Numbered from the stretch's first letter, positions 43,473 to 52,027 are shown. The stretch is DNA of 64,000 nucleotides from Geobacter sp. UBA6151 (GCA_002423105.1 DIUT01000060.1:62001-126000); one strand, 5' to 3'. Made by a program: numbers and translations. Notes: generated by a model from the letters alone, not told the origin.

Positions 43473-44337
43473 CGGCTCGCGACTGGCAAGCGAACTTGTG
43501 GCCCGAGGCTACCGGGTACGTTGTGCCGTACGTCGTTCCACAGTGCTTCCAGAAGGTGCAGAGGCAGTCACAGCAGATCTGCTCAAACCGGAAACCCTAC
43601 ACGGTGCCCTTTCCGGCGTTGATACCGCCTACTATCTGGTACATTCCATGGAAGCTGGCCATGACAGCTTCGCGCAACAAGACCGTCAGGCAGCGCTGAA
43701 CTTTGTTGCAGCAGCGAACGCCAGCGGCCTGCGACGGGTCATCTACCTGGGCGGACTGGGAGAAACCGGCGACAATCTGTCCCATCATCTGGCCAGCCGC
43801 CTTGAAGTAGCCTCTATCCTCCAAACCGGGAATTTCAGCACCACATTTCTGCGGGCAGCGGTCATTATTGGTAACGGTGGCGTATCATATGAACTGATAC
43901 GCTCCCTGGTACAACGCCTGCCGGTCATGATCACTCCCCGCTGGGTTACAACCCGCAATCAGCCGATTGCAGTTGCAGATGTCATCGCCTATCTGGCAGG
44001 ATGCCTGGAAAATGAGCAGACTGCCGGGGCGACCTTTGATATCGGTGGCCCTGAGATCATGACCTACCGGCAAATGATGGAGCGCTTCGCACGACTCATG
44101 GGAAGACGTTTGCTGATCATCCCGGTACCGGTTCTGACTCCCCGACTTTCATCCTATTGGGTCAGTCTCTTCACTCCAATACAGTCGGCCATCGCCATCG
44201 CTCTTATCGAAGGGCTGAAAAATGAGGTAATCTGCCGCGAAAACAGAATCAGGGAGTTGCTACCAATCCCCCTGACCTCATATGATGCAGCAATTAAAAC
44301 GGCCCTGGCCGAAAACCGACAGAACGGAGGTAGATGA
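43420..44337 (+). CDS. NAD(P)H-binding SDR-family (atypical, NmrA-like) protein
   Basis: Extended/atypical short-chain dehydrogenase-like protein. VLVTGASGFIGSRLASEL is the nucleotide-binding GxxGxxG loop, DTAYYLVHSME and a C-terminal region without a clear YxxxK active site are seen, so it may be a redox sensor or epimerase-like protein. ATG 43420 gives 305 aa and places the Rossmann strand close to the start. The ATGA overlap with elbB suggests an operon. Confidence 0.85.
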   Translation: MDKTANKTVLVTGASGFIGSRLASELVARGYRVRCAVRRSTVLPEGAEAVTADLLKPETLHGALSGVDTAYYLVHSMEAGHDSFAQQDRQAALNFVAAANASGLRRVIYLGGLGETGDNLSHHLASRLEVASILQTGNFSTTFLRAAVIIGNGGVSYELIRSLVQRLPVMITPRWVTTRNQPIAVADVIAYLAGCLENEQTAGATFDIGGPEIMTYRQMMERFARLMGRRLLIIPVPVLTPRLSSYWVSLFTPIQSAIAIALIEGLKNEVICRENRIRELLPIPLTSYDAAIKTALAENRQNGGR

Positions 44338-44996
44338 CCATGAGCAAGAAAATCGGTGTAGTACTTTCAGGTTGTGGTGTTCGTGATGGAAGTGAAATCC
44401 ATGAGGCAGTGCTGACCCTTCTGGCCATTGATCAGGCCGGAGCCGAAGCGATTTGTATGGCTCCTGACACCGAGCTTGCCGAAGTAAATCATTTGACCAT
44501 GGAAGCCACTGGAGCCACACGAAACGTACTGGTGGAGTCAGCCCGTATCGCCCGCGGCAACATCAAAAACATTGCCGATATAAAAGCCTCCGACCTGGAT
44601 GCATTGATTTTTCCCGGCGGTTTCGGCGCAGCGCTCAATCTGTGCGAATTTGCCCAGAAAGGCGCTGCAGGCTCGGTCAACCCGGAAGTAGCCCGTCTGG
44701 TACGGGATGTTCATGCAGCAAAAAAACCGATCGGAGCCGTCTGCATCGCTCCAGCCTTGATTGCCGCCATTCTGGGCAAGGAAACCGGCGCGACCGTCAC
44801 CATCGGCAACGATGCCGGAACAGCCGCTGAGATAGAGAAAACCGGCGCAAAACATCAGAACTGCTCGGTTACTGAATTTGTGGTGGATACAGAGAACCGG
44901 ATCGTCACCAGCCCGGCTTACATGCTGGGGCAACGGATCACCGAGGTGGCCGAGGGAATCGGAAAATGCGTCAAGGCAGTCATTGAGATGGCGTAG
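44334..44996 (+). CDS. elbB: ElbB-type glyoxalase (DJ-1/PfpI superfamily)
   Basis: Homologue of E. coli ElbB, a DJ-1-like glyoxalase linked to isoprenoid synthesis. IGVVLSGCGVRDGSEIHEAVLTLLAI at the N-terminus and the nucleophile elbow KPIGAVCIAPALIAA (Cys near residue 138) are close to E. coli ElbB. 220 aa; the alternative ATG at 44340 has the better spacing (9 nt) from GGAGG. The short overlap with the SDR gene indicates co-transcription. Confidence 0.93.
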   Translation: MTMSKKIGVVLSGCGVRDGSEIHEAVLTLLAIDQAGAEAICMAPDTELAEVNHLTMEATGATRNVLVESARIARGNIKNIADIKASDLDALIFPGGFGAALNLCEFAQKGAAGSVNPEVARLVRDVHAAKKPIGAVCIAPALIAAILGKETGATVTIGNDAGTAAEIEKTGAKHQNCSVTEFVVDTENRIVTSPAYMLGQRITEVAEGIGKCVKAVIEMA

Positions 44997-45037
44997 CCCG
45001 GCAGACCACAGATAGCACGCGGATCAAGTCTGATCTT

Positions 45038-45086
45038 GGCGGATTTTCGCTGATTTAATAACGTATACAATCTGCGCAAATCCGCC
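45038..45086. repeat. Imperfect intergenic inverted repeat
   Basis: Arms GGCGGATTTTCGCTGATTTA (45038-45057) and its near inverse ending AAATCCGCC at 45086 match at 17 of 21 positions. The sequence type recurs widely between bacterial genes as a REP-like element. It lies between elbB and the toxin-antitoxin pair. Confidence 0.55.
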
Positions 45087-45174
45087 TTATCCTCATCGTC
45101 CGCGTACCATTATCACAGCTTTATGCAAAGTTTGACGTTAAAAGCGCCCCAAACCTATCAATACGGAGGTTATC

Positions 45175-45375
45175 ATGCCCTCATTACAACGGATAGAATC
45201 ACAGGTTGCCGCCCTGCCCGAGACAGACTTGCGCAAGTTTCGTTCCTGGTTTGATGAATTTGACGCACAACGCTGGGATCAGACGCTAAGCAGCGATATT
45301 ATGCAAGGCAAGCTTGATAACTTTGCAGCAGAAGCCCTTGCCCACTACGGTTCTGGCCAATGCAAACCGCTATGA
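45175..45375 (+). CDS. Antitoxin of a RelE-type toxin-antitoxin pair
   Basis: A 66-residue acidic protein ending in EFDAQRWDQTLSSDIMQGKLDNFAAEALAHY and a short Cys-Lys-Pro-Leu tail, a pattern of antitoxins paired with ParE/RelE-like toxins. The N-terminal LPETDLRKFRSWFDEF could dimerise or bind DNA. GGAGG precedes the ATG. Its stop overlaps the toxin start, the usual antitoxin-first order. Confidence 0.82.
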   Translation: MPSLQRIESQVAALPETDLRKFRSWFDEFDAQRWDQTLSSDIMQGKLDNFAAEALAHYGSGQCKPL

Positions 45376-45626
45376 ACCACCATGCCGCACCCCGTTTCTG
45401 GGAGTGCTATGATCGTCTGCCTGCTGCCATAAAACAGTTGGCAGATGACAACTTTGCCTTGCTCAAGCAGAATCCCAAACACCCTTCCCTGCATTTCAAA
45501 CAGATCAGGCAGTTCTGGTCAGTTCGTATTGGGTTACGCTACCGAGCCCTTGGCATTGCCGTACCTGATGGTGTTGTATGGTTCTGGATCGGCACCCACT
45601 CCGACTATGACCGATTGGTTGGTTAG
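45372..45626 (+). CDS. RelE/ParE-superfamily toxin
   Basis: Predicted ribosome-dependent mRNA interferase or related toxin, 84 aa from ATG 45372 (an upstream in-frame ATG at 45360 lies inside the antitoxin). FWECYDRLPAAIKQLADDNF, HPSLHFKQI, WSVRIGLRYRALG and WFWIGTHSDYDRL are the strands and conserved residues of this family. Frame is intact, so the pair is probably functional. Confidence 0.88.
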   Translation: MNHHAAPRFWECYDRLPAAIKQLADDNFALLKQNPKHPSLHFKQIRQFWSVRIGLRYRALGIAVPDGVVWFWIGTHSDYDRLVG

Positions 45627-45687
45627 CTGGAGAACGAGAGACTGGTCATATTTCACCTCCCAATACTCAAAAACCAGCATTGAGCAA

Positions 45688-46488
45688 TCATTTCCAGACG
45701 ATCGTCTCCCCCACCTTCATCTGCCGCATCAGAAATTCCAGACCATATCTCCTGAGCGCCGTTTTGAACTGCTCGGGCGTGCCGGTCAGGACCGGGAAGG
45801 TGCCGAAGTGCGTCGGCACCGCCATCTTCGGCCTGATCATATCAACGGCCTGGGCTGCCCGCACAGGTCCCATGGTGAACTTGTCGCCGATGCAGACCAG
45901 CATCAGATCCACCTGTCCTTTCAGAAGCACCATATCGCTAAACAGGTCGGTATCGCCGGTATGGTAGATGCGGGGACCGTTCTTCACCGAGATCAGGAAG
46001 CCACCGGGATGCCCGGCATAGACCGGCCCCTTGTCCGTGTCCATGCCGCCGCCATGCACTGCCGGAACAAACAGAACCGTCACCTCACCATCCAGCAGGC
46101 TGATGGTGCCGCCAAAACTGCCGGTCGTCGCACGGTCAATCTGTTTTTCAGGGAACCCCTTGTGGGCAACCATCGCCTTTTGCAGTTCCGGCACCGCCAC
46201 CAGCCGCGCCCCACTCTTTTTTGCAATGTCAACGGTGTCGCCGATATGGTCGCCATGGCCATGGGTCAGCAGGATCAGGTCCACCTTCTGCAGCGCCTCC
46301 AGATCCTTTTTGGCGTTGGGATTCGACGGGTTGCTGATCCAGGGGTCCACCAGCAGCACCTTGCCAGAGGGGGTAACCACCTTGAAGGCGGCATGGCCAT
46401 ACCAGGTGATCTGAGCCTGGGCCGCCAGGGCCGGGATAGCAGACAGAAGCAGCAGTAAGGTGGTGAACAGCAAGGACAGTCGTTTCAT
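45688..46488 (-). CDS. Exported metallo-beta-lactamase-fold hydrolase (UPF0173 type)
   Basis: Zn-dependent hydrolase of unknown substrate. HGHGDHIGD supplies metal ligands, with ITWYGHAAFKVVTPSGKVLLVDPW at the N-terminus and a late histidine in VPTHFGTFP. ATG 46488 (GGAG upstream) gives 266 aa with a clear signal peptide MKRLSLLFTTLLLLLSAIPA, so it is likely periplasmic, unlike most cytoplasmic UPF0173 members. Confidence 0.9.
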   Translation of the reverse strand: MKRLSLLFTTLLLLLSAIPALAAQAQITWYGHAAFKVVTPSGKVLLVDPWISNPSNPNAKKDLEALQKVDLILLTHGHGDHIGDTVDIAKKSGARLVAVPELQKAMVAHKGFPEKQIDRATTGSFGGTISLLDGEVTVLFVPAVHGGGMDTDKGPVYAGHPGGFLISVKNGPRIYHTGDTDLFSDMVLLKGQVDLMLVCIGDKFTMGPVRAAQAVDMIRPKMAVPTHFGTFPVLTGTPEQFKTALRRYGLEFLMRQMKVGETIVWK

Positions 46489-46501
46489 GGTGGTCTCCTT
46501 C

Positions 46502-46933
46502 CTACAGTTGCGAGGTGCACTGGGGGCAGCGCACCGCTTCATCGTGGACAGCGGACTTGCAAAACGGACATTCCCGTGCCGGTGGCACCGGAGCTGGTGC
46601 CTCTGTTTTACGCACCTTGTTTGCAGCCTTGATGATCATGAAGATCACCAGCGCCATGATCAGAAAGTCAATGGACGTATTCAGGAATACGCCGTAATTG
46701 AGGGTGGGGACTCCGGCTGCTTTGGCAGCAGCCAGGGTGGGGTATCTGGTGCCGGACAGGCTGACAAACAGGTTGCTGAAATCCACCTTGCCCATGAACA
46801 GGCCCACCACCGGCATGATCAGGTCAGTTACCGCAGAGTTGACGATTTTGCCAAAGGCAGTGCCGATGATGACACCAACAGCCAGATCCAGCACATTCCC
46901 CTTCATGATGAAGGTCTTGAATTCCTGCAGCAT
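46502..46933 (-). CDS. mscL: Large-conductance mechanosensitive channel MscL with C-terminal zinc ribbon
   Basis: Pentameric membrane-tension-gated channel. The first span FKTFIMKGNVLDLAVGVIIG and the second span FLIMALVIFMIIKAANKV are typical. The cytoplasmic end carries an added zinc-ribbon-like tail CPFCKSAV...CPQCTSQL after the usual bundle helix, making it 143 aa. GGAGG-like ribosome-binding site upstream. Confidence 0.96.
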   Translation of the reverse strand: MLQEFKTFIMKGNVLDLAVGVIIGTAFGKIVNSAVTDLIMPVVGLFMGKVDFSNLFVSLSGTRYPTLAAAKAAGVPTLNYGVFLNTSIDFLIMALVIFMIIKAANKVRKTEAPAPVPPARECPFCKSAVHDEAVRCPQCTSQL

Positions 46934-46954
46934 GGTTGCCTCCTTTGTTCTGTT

Positions 46955-47284
46955 TCAGGCGTGGTTACACGAAGTATAAAATAGCTTGCCCTGTCGCATG
47001 ACGGCATCCTTCAACGGCTGCTGATCAAGGCGGTCCCAGTGCAACAGGTCCAGCTTGAAGACCAGGTCCAGCGCATCCAGCCTGTTCCAGAGCTGTGAGA
47101 ACTCCTGATCATTCATTTCCGGGGCAATCACGGCCAGGTCGATGTCTGAGTATGGTTTAGCGGTATCCTTGGCCCGTGAGCCGAAGATCAGCACCTCCCT
47201 GATATGCGGGAAGTCTCTGAACTGCTCCGTTATAGCGCGGTAATGGTGTTCGGCAAGGCCGAATATCAGTTTTCCGTCGTCCAC
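46955..47284 (-). CDS. MNT-type nucleotidyltransferase (antitoxin of a HEPN-MNT pair)
   Basis: Minimal nucleotidyltransferase with the active-site pattern FGSRAKDTAKPYSDIDLAVI (GSxA...SDxDL). In HEPN-MNT systems such enzymes neutralise the HEPN toxin by adding nucleotides. GTG 47284 is the apparent start, overlapping the HEPN gene by 19 nt. 109 aa. Confidence 0.88.
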   Translation of the reverse strand: MDDGKLIFGLAEHHYRAITEQFRDFPHIREVLIFGSRAKDTAKPYSDIDLAVIAPEMNDQEFSQLWNRLDALDLVFKLDLLHWDRLDQQPLKDAVMRQGKLFYTSCNHA

Positions 47285-47664
47285 GTTTGGGCCTTATGGG
47301 CAAGCTGACGAAACAGTTCTACGCCCTGCGTTACGACAAAATCATAGACCTCGTCGGCAAGCGTTTCATTGTAGGTATGGCTGGTAAGGTTCCGCATCCG
47401 TTGCAGGTCGCTCCAGGCGTTGCCATCCTCTATCAGTCCGGCTTGCAAGGCTTCCTGCAAGGTTTCGCGGGGTGTTCTGACAAAAATATCCTCCTGCTCA
47501 AGCCGCAGTTTCAGCATCTTCCAGGCCAGCTCGTGCGTAAACTCAAAGCGCTGGATGACGGAATCCCGGAGGTATTCATCCTTGGGTTTCCCGGCGGCCT
47601 TTTCAAGCTGACCAAGGGCTCTCAGATAATCGTCAATACGTTCTTTCAGGCGTTCAGTATCCAT
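47266..47664 (-). CDS. HEPN-domain toxin / nucleotidyltransferase partner (HI0074 type)
   Basis: All-helical HEPN protein of 132 aa from ATG 47664 (AGGAG upstream). LRDSVIQRFEFTHELAWKML and RMRNLTSHTYNE are typical of HI0074-like partners; the R-N-x3-H motif is the possible RNase site. It is encoded directly before the MNT gene. Confidence 0.9.
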   Translation of the reverse strand: MDTERLKERIDDYLRALGQLEKAAGKPKDEYLRDSVIQRFEFTHELAWKMLKLRLEQEDIFVRTPRETLQEALQAGLIEDGNAWSDLQRMRNLTSHTYNETLADEVYDFVVTQGVELFRQLAHKAQTWTTEN

Positions 47665-47741
47665 GTGCTGCTCCTGATTTATGGTAAAACCAACGGGCAT
47701 GGCTTTGACCTGCCGGGTTTTTGGGTAGGTCGTAAGCCTGG

Positions 47742-49181
47742 TTATGTCGTGCTCACGTCGTCAACCTTATTGCCAGATAAAGGGATGTCTGGAAATGTTA
47801 CTGCGCTGCCACTGGTCTCGATTATTACTTTTCTGCACTGCGCTGCAAATTCCTCATCTTGTGTTTCGAGCACGTGCTTAGAAGCAAAGAATAGGTCTGG
47901 AGTTCTGACCAAAGCAAAACCACTCCTTTTAGCAGCAGTTAAACATTTGTCAGTGAAGTACTCTCCTCGGGTAGCGAGTTCAGTCAGACGATACGCATTG
48001 CCGAACAGAACACCTTTGGCCATAGCCGAGACTTCATCGCGGGCAAAATCCTCATGTATGTTCATTTCCAGTTGTCGGAGCTTGTCAATGTTTATAGCCT
48101 TCGAATCCTTACCTTCTGCCTCTCCAAGAAGTCTCCCTTCTTGTGATTCAAAAACTACGTCGAATTCTGACTCTGAATCCTTGTAATTACTGGCTGTGAA
48201 ACCCAGTATCTTCAGTGATTCAATAATTGCAATTTCCAAGGCGGGGCCTTTCTCGTATAGAAGACCCTTAAGGTATCCTGCCTCATGTAGCTTCGTGATA
48301 AGAGCTTCTTTTTCCTGGGTTAGCTCTTCAAGTTTGTTTTCGACTACAAGTAACCCCCCTTGTAGCTCCCTCTCTTTTGAGGATAGGTAAATCTGGTTTT
48401 TTGCCCATTGAGGCATGGGAGTTCTATCAAAGTTGTCTTTCAAGGCTTTGTCGATGTCCACCAGATGAGATAGAAGCCTTTTCCCTGCTTGTACAGCCTC
48501 CTGAGTCCAAACATAACCGCTTTCAGAATCTTCAGATTCGGAGCTATATTCATCTAGGTGGAATCCAAAATAGGGAAGCAGCACCAGACTTCCACCAGAC
48601 TTTCCTCTTACAATTGAGCCTACAGGTTTATCGCCAGATTTGGTTGTAACTGAAGGTGATTTAATATCTTGTTTCAAAATTACTTTATATGTGGAGAGGC
48701 TTCCAAAATCTTGCCAGTATGCTGCAATTAGTGACCCTTCTTTGGTCAGCTTCATAGCAGTGCCATTTGTGTTGACTGGGGCCAAGTCCATTGGTACGGC
48801 TTTATAATTATTTATTAGAGTTACAATTCTAGTAGTTTTCTGGTTACGACCAGTACCAGAGTGAGTTTTATCACCTGTTGCCACATAGACTTCCTGTACT
48901 GAACTTAGGAAAATGAAGATCGTTTTGCCAGCCTCAAAAGCTTCTTTAATTTCCCTTTTCCAATGATCTAGTGTTTCCTTTAACGCAAAAGAATTACTGT
49001 CATCTAAGCATGGTTTTCCTAAGTATTCATCTCGGCCATAATAGTATGGGTAATCGGGGACAACAGGGTTAAAAACAATTATGTCCGCATCTAACAGAGA
49101 AATATGGTCGGAAAAAGAGATTTCAGTGACTTCCTCAATTGGCCACTCCAGTCCCACAGAAAAGATCGATTTTTTTGACAA
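47742..49181 (-). CDS. Uncharacterised protein with a C-terminal PD-(D/E)xK nuclease-like domain
   Basis: 479 residues, lower in G+C than its neighbours. The N-terminal 250 residues are unrecognised; a predicted coiled coil spans about 265-305; residues 312-375 look like a restriction-endonuclease-like fold with the helix PALEIAIIESLKILGF, D341 (EFDVVF) and E356-G-K358 (LLGEAEGKD). It is monocistronic and next to a HEPN-MNT pair and a KilA-N gene. An antiphage or DNA/RNA-targeting role is plausible but inferred. Confidence 0.7.
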   Translation of the reverse strand: MSKKSIFSVGLEWPIEEVTEISFSDHISLLDADIIVFNPVVPDYPYYYGRDEYLGKPCLDDSNSFALKETLDHWKREIKEAFEAGKTIFIFLSSVQEVYVATGDKTHSGTGRNQKTTRIVTLINNYKAVPMDLAPVNTNGTAMKLTKEGSLIAAYWQDFGSLSTYKVILKQDIKSPSVTTKSGDKPVGSIVRGKSGGSLVLLPYFGFHLDEYSSESEDSESGYVWTQEAVQAGKRLLSHLVDIDKALKDNFDRTPMPQWAKNQIYLSSKERELQGGLLVVENKLEELTQEKEALITKLHEAGYLKGLLYEKGPALEIAIIESLKILGFTASNYKDSESEFDVVFESQEGRLLGEAEGKDSKAINIDKLRQLEMNIHEDFARDEVSAMAKGVLFGNAYRLTELATRGEYFTDKCLTAAKRSGFALVRTPDLFFASKHVLETQDEEFAAQCRKVIIETSGSAVTFPDIPLSGNKVDDVSTT

Positions 49182-49296
49182 ATTGCCCTCCTCTCAAAAT
49201 GCCTATTATCTTTAGTCGCATAACTCGTTCATCTACGGTTTCCCTGTATAAGATGCTCATTCTCGCAAGTCTGTCTTTCAAGCTGCCCGCGTGGGG

Positions 49297-49345
49297 GCAT
49301 ACAGTTTGCGTCCCCGCCGGGTCTCAATCACTCCTTTTACCTTCA
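49297..49345 (-). pseudogene. Fragment of a duplicated S4-domain gene
   Basis: Translated leftward, this piece reads LKVKGVIETRRGRKLYA, closely matching VKVNGELETRRGRKLYA of the intact S4-domain gene at 50283-50495. The nucleotide match covers about 50 bp at over 80 percent. No start or complete domain remains. Confidence 0.7.
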
Positions 49346-49412
49346 AGGCACCGCACGCCAGCATCCGCCGACAGCAGCTTCATTTGCTGAATGGCGGTCC
49401 GGTTCAGCAGTT

Positions 49413-50138
49413 TCAGGCGTTCGGCCTGCACCCGTCCCTGATGAATGAATGAGCATTCAGAGTTTCCTGATTGGCCAGGCATACCAGTTGCGAGGTATTG
49501 GCCTCGTCGCGGATGTTTCCCTTGTTGCCGGGGTTTTCATCGCGCCACTGTTTTGCGGTTTTGCCGAACAACGCCATGTTAAGCACGTCAGCCTCGTTGG
49601 CGTAAATCAGGTTGCTCTGTTGCGGCGTCAGTTGCGGTGGGATAAGGTTGGATTTGATGGCGTCGGTGTGGATACGGTAGTTGATCCTGGTCAGGTTGCG
49701 GCGGATGTCCCAGCCCATTTGCCGGTATTCCGTCTCTTTCAGGCGCTGGAATTCCTTGATGAGATATATTTTGAATTCCGCACTGATCCACATGCCGAAC
49801 TCGAAGGCAATGTCCTTGTGGGCATAGGTGCCGCCATAGCGCCCGGCTTTGGCAACAAGCCCGACGGCATTGGTCTGGGCTATCCATTCTTTGACACTGA
49901 TCTTGTAGTTATTGAGCCCCGCCTGACTTTTAATTGTGGCGAATCCGCCATAATTAAAATCAGGGTTATGAACTTGCTCCCAGATGCCCAGGAACTCCAC
50001 GGTGTTTCGGTTGCGCAGCCAATCGGAGATGAAGAAATCCCCATCCTTAGCCTTGAGCATGTCCGTCAGAGAAATGAAATCCATGTCGTTTTCGGCATAG
50101 ACAGTGATGGATGTGCCTTTAACATCAATCTTCGACAT
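49413..50138 (-). CDS. KilA-N domain protein with a frameshifted C-terminus
   Basis: KilA-N proteins are phage- or plasmid-derived, probably DNA-binding. WIAQTNAVGLVAKAGRYGGT, AFEFGMWISAEFKIYLIKEF and the following helices define the domain; ATG 50138 gives 241 aa. The annotated end (FIRDGCRPNA) appears wrong for the family: another frame from 49431 to the stop at 49324 encodes VQAERLKLLNRTAIQQMKLL, the expected tail, so a small indel near the repeat ATTCATTC has truncated it. Confidence 0.85.
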   Translation of the reverse strand: MSKIDVKGTSITVYAENDMDFISLTDMLKAKDGDFFISDWLRNRNTVEFLGIWEQVHNPDFNYGGFATIKSQAGLNNYKISVKEWIAQTNAVGLVAKAGRYGGTYAHKDIAFEFGMWISAEFKIYLIKEFQRLKETEYRQMGWDIRRNLTRINYRIHTDAIKSNLIPPQLTPQQSNLIYANEADVLNMALFGKTAKQWRDENPGNKGNIRDEANTSQLVCLANQETLNAHSFIRDGCRPNA

Positions 50139-50282
50139 GATTCTTCTCCCTTCTGCGGCCATGCACGGAGTCAAGTTTCCAAGATCCCAGGTTGTAGCTC
50201 GATCTTGGTAACTTAGAAGCCTGGCCCCACAAGCGATACAGTAATCTGGCCGTTCTTGCGCATCAGCCCACCGTTTCAGGTC

Positions 50283-50495
50283 CTAGCCAACCACTGCGTC
50301 ACCCCGCCCAGCCACCTCTACCCGGTCGCCCGCATACAGCTTGCGCCCCCGGCGGGTCTCAAGTTCTCCGTTTACCTTCACCTGTCCGTCCATGATCAGC
50401 AGCTTGGCCTCGCCGCCGCTCATCACCAGATTGGCCAGCTTGAGCAGGCTGTCCAGTTTTATGTAGTCACTGTCTATGTTGATTTTGTCGGTCAT
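50283..50495 (-). CDS. S4-domain RNA-binding protein (YbcJ-like)
   Basis: A 70-residue S4-like RNA-binding domain: LDSLLKLANLVMSGGEAKLLI, then VKVNGELETRRGRKLYAGDRVEV. Its ATG overlaps the stop codon of the comM-like gene by 4 nt, suggesting co-translation. A fragment of a close copy is found at 49297-49345. Confidence 0.88.
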   Translation of the reverse strand: MTDKINIDSDYIKLDSLLKLANLVMSGGEAKLLIMDGQVKVNGELETRRGRKLYAGDRVEVAGRGDAVVG

Positions 50496-52024
50496 ATCGG
50501 CAGTTTCCGATCAAGGTTGCGGTATTGAATCGCCTCGGCAAGGTGTGCTGTCCGGATGGATGGGGAGCCATCAAGGTCTGCAATGGTGCGGGCCACTTTG
50601 AGAATACGGGAGTAGCTGCGGGCGGAAAAGCCCAGTTTTTCTCCGGCCAGCTCCAGTATACGATGCCCCTCCTCGTCCAGTTCGCAATGTTTCTTGATCA
50701 GCCGGGCATTCATCTGGGCATTGCAGTGCACCTTTGTGCCTTGGAAACGCTGCTGCTGGATCAACCGTGCCGTAAGCACGCGAGCCGCGATACTGCCGGA
50801 TGATTCCGTCTCCTGATTGCCGGACAGGTCGCGGTAGGCTACGGCAGGCACTTCCACATGCAGGTCGATCCGGTCCAGCAGCGGCCCGGAGATACGGGAG
50901 CGGTAGCGCCGTATGGCGATAGGGGTACAGGTACAGGCATGGGACGGATCTCCCAGATAGCCGCAAGGACAGGGGTTCATGGCAGCCACCAGCATCACCC
51001 GTGCCGGATAGGTCAGAGATTGCAAGGCGCGGGAAATGGTGACCCGACCATCTTCCAGGGGCTGGCGCAATACTTCCAATGCATGTTTTTTGAATTCCGG
51101 CAATTCATCCAGAAAAAGCAGGCCGTTGTGGGCCAGACTGACTTCACCGGGACGAGGGGAAGCCCCGCCACCGATCAGACCTACATCCGAGATGGTATGG
51201 TGCGGAGCACGGAACGGTCGTGTGGTAACCAGTGCTTCTCCTGCGTCCAGCAGACCGCTGACGCTGAACAGCTTGGTGGTTTCAATGGCCTCGTCAAAGC
51301 TCATGGGAGGGAGAATGGAGGGGATGCGGCGGGCCAACATTGTCTTGCCAGAACCGGGCGGACCGATCATCAGCAGGTTGTGACCTCCGGCAGCGGATAC
51401 CTCCAGGGCCCGCTTGGCATGTTCCTGTCCGCGCACCTCGCTGAAGTCCTCACCATGGTCATCCTGCTGGCCGAAAAGTTGTTCAAGATCAAGGGTGTGC
51501 CGGGGAATGTCCAGCTCTCCGCGCAGAAACTGCACCACATCAGCCAGAGTGGCAGCCGGGATGATCTCGACCCCTTCCACCACGGCTGCTTCAGGAGCAT
51601 TCTCCGGTGGCAGGATCAGCCCGGAAAACCCTGCTTGGCGGGCGGCAACCGCCACCGGCAGTGCACCCCGCACCGGTTTCAGACTGCCATCAAGGGAAAG
51701 TTCACCCAACAGGATGTAGCGGTTGATCCGCTCCCCTTCGATGACACCGGTTGCGGCAAGGATACCAATGGAAATGGGCAGATCAAAGGCCGAGCCTTCC
51801 TTTTTCAGGTCAGCCGGGGCCAGGTTGGCGGTGATGCGGCGGGCAGGGAAATCGTATCCGGAATTCTTAAGCGCAGCCTTGACCCGGTCCTTGCTTTCCT
51901 TGACCGCGCCATCCGGCAGACCTACGGTGGCAAACTGCGGCAAACCCTGGGCGATGTCCACTTCCACATCCACCAGGACGGCATCTATGCCGATGACCGT
52001 TGCGCTTAATACCTTGGCAAGCAT
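50492..52024 (-). CDS. comM: YifB/ComM family Mg-chelatase-like AAA+ ATPase
   Basis: Hexameric helicase-like ATPase implicated in branch migration during natural transformation. The N-terminal Lon-like (non-proteolytic) domain (KAALKNSGYDFPARRITANLAPAD), Walker A GPPGSGKTM near residue 220, LLFLDELPEF Walker B and AMNPCPCGY with later cysteines are typical; 510 aa. Confidence 0.95.
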   Translation of the reverse strand: MLAKVLSATVIGIDAVLVDVEVDIAQGLPQFATVGLPDGAVKESKDRVKAALKNSGYDFPARRITANLAPADLKKEGSAFDLPISIGILAATGVIEGERINRYILLGELSLDGSLKPVRGALPVAVAARQAGFSGLILPPENAPEAAVVEGVEIIPAATLADVVQFLRGELDIPRHTLDLEQLFGQQDDHGEDFSEVRGQEHAKRALEVSAAGGHNLLMIGPPGSGKTMLARRIPSILPPMSFDEAIETTKLFSVSGLLDAGEALVTTRPFRAPHHTISDVGLIGGGASPRPGEVSLAHNGLLFLDELPEFKKHALEVLRQPLEDGRVTISRALQSLTYPARVMLVAAMNPCPCGYLGDPSHACTCTPIAIRRYRSRISGPLLDRIDLHVEVPAVAYRDLSGNQETESSGSIAARVLTARLIQQQRFQGTKVHCNAQMNARLIKKHCELDEEGHRILELAGEKLGFSARSYSRILKVARTIADLDGSPSIRTAHLAEAIQYRNLDRKLPI

Positions 52025-52027
52025 GGC

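Noticed and set aside
45445..46458. 337-aa plus-strand ORF running from the RelE toxin gene into the hydrolase region
   Set aside because: It is out of frame with the toxin and antisense to a clear metallo-beta-lactamase gene; composition is histidine- and arginine-rich as in antisense frames.
47287..48186. 299-aa plus-strand ORF across the HEPN gene and nuclease-like gene
   Set aside because: Spans two well-supported minus-strand genes and shows no family features.
50858..52009. 383-aa plus-strand ORF opposite the comM-like gene
   Set aside because: Fully antisense to an AAA+ ATPase with all motifs; no domain of its own.
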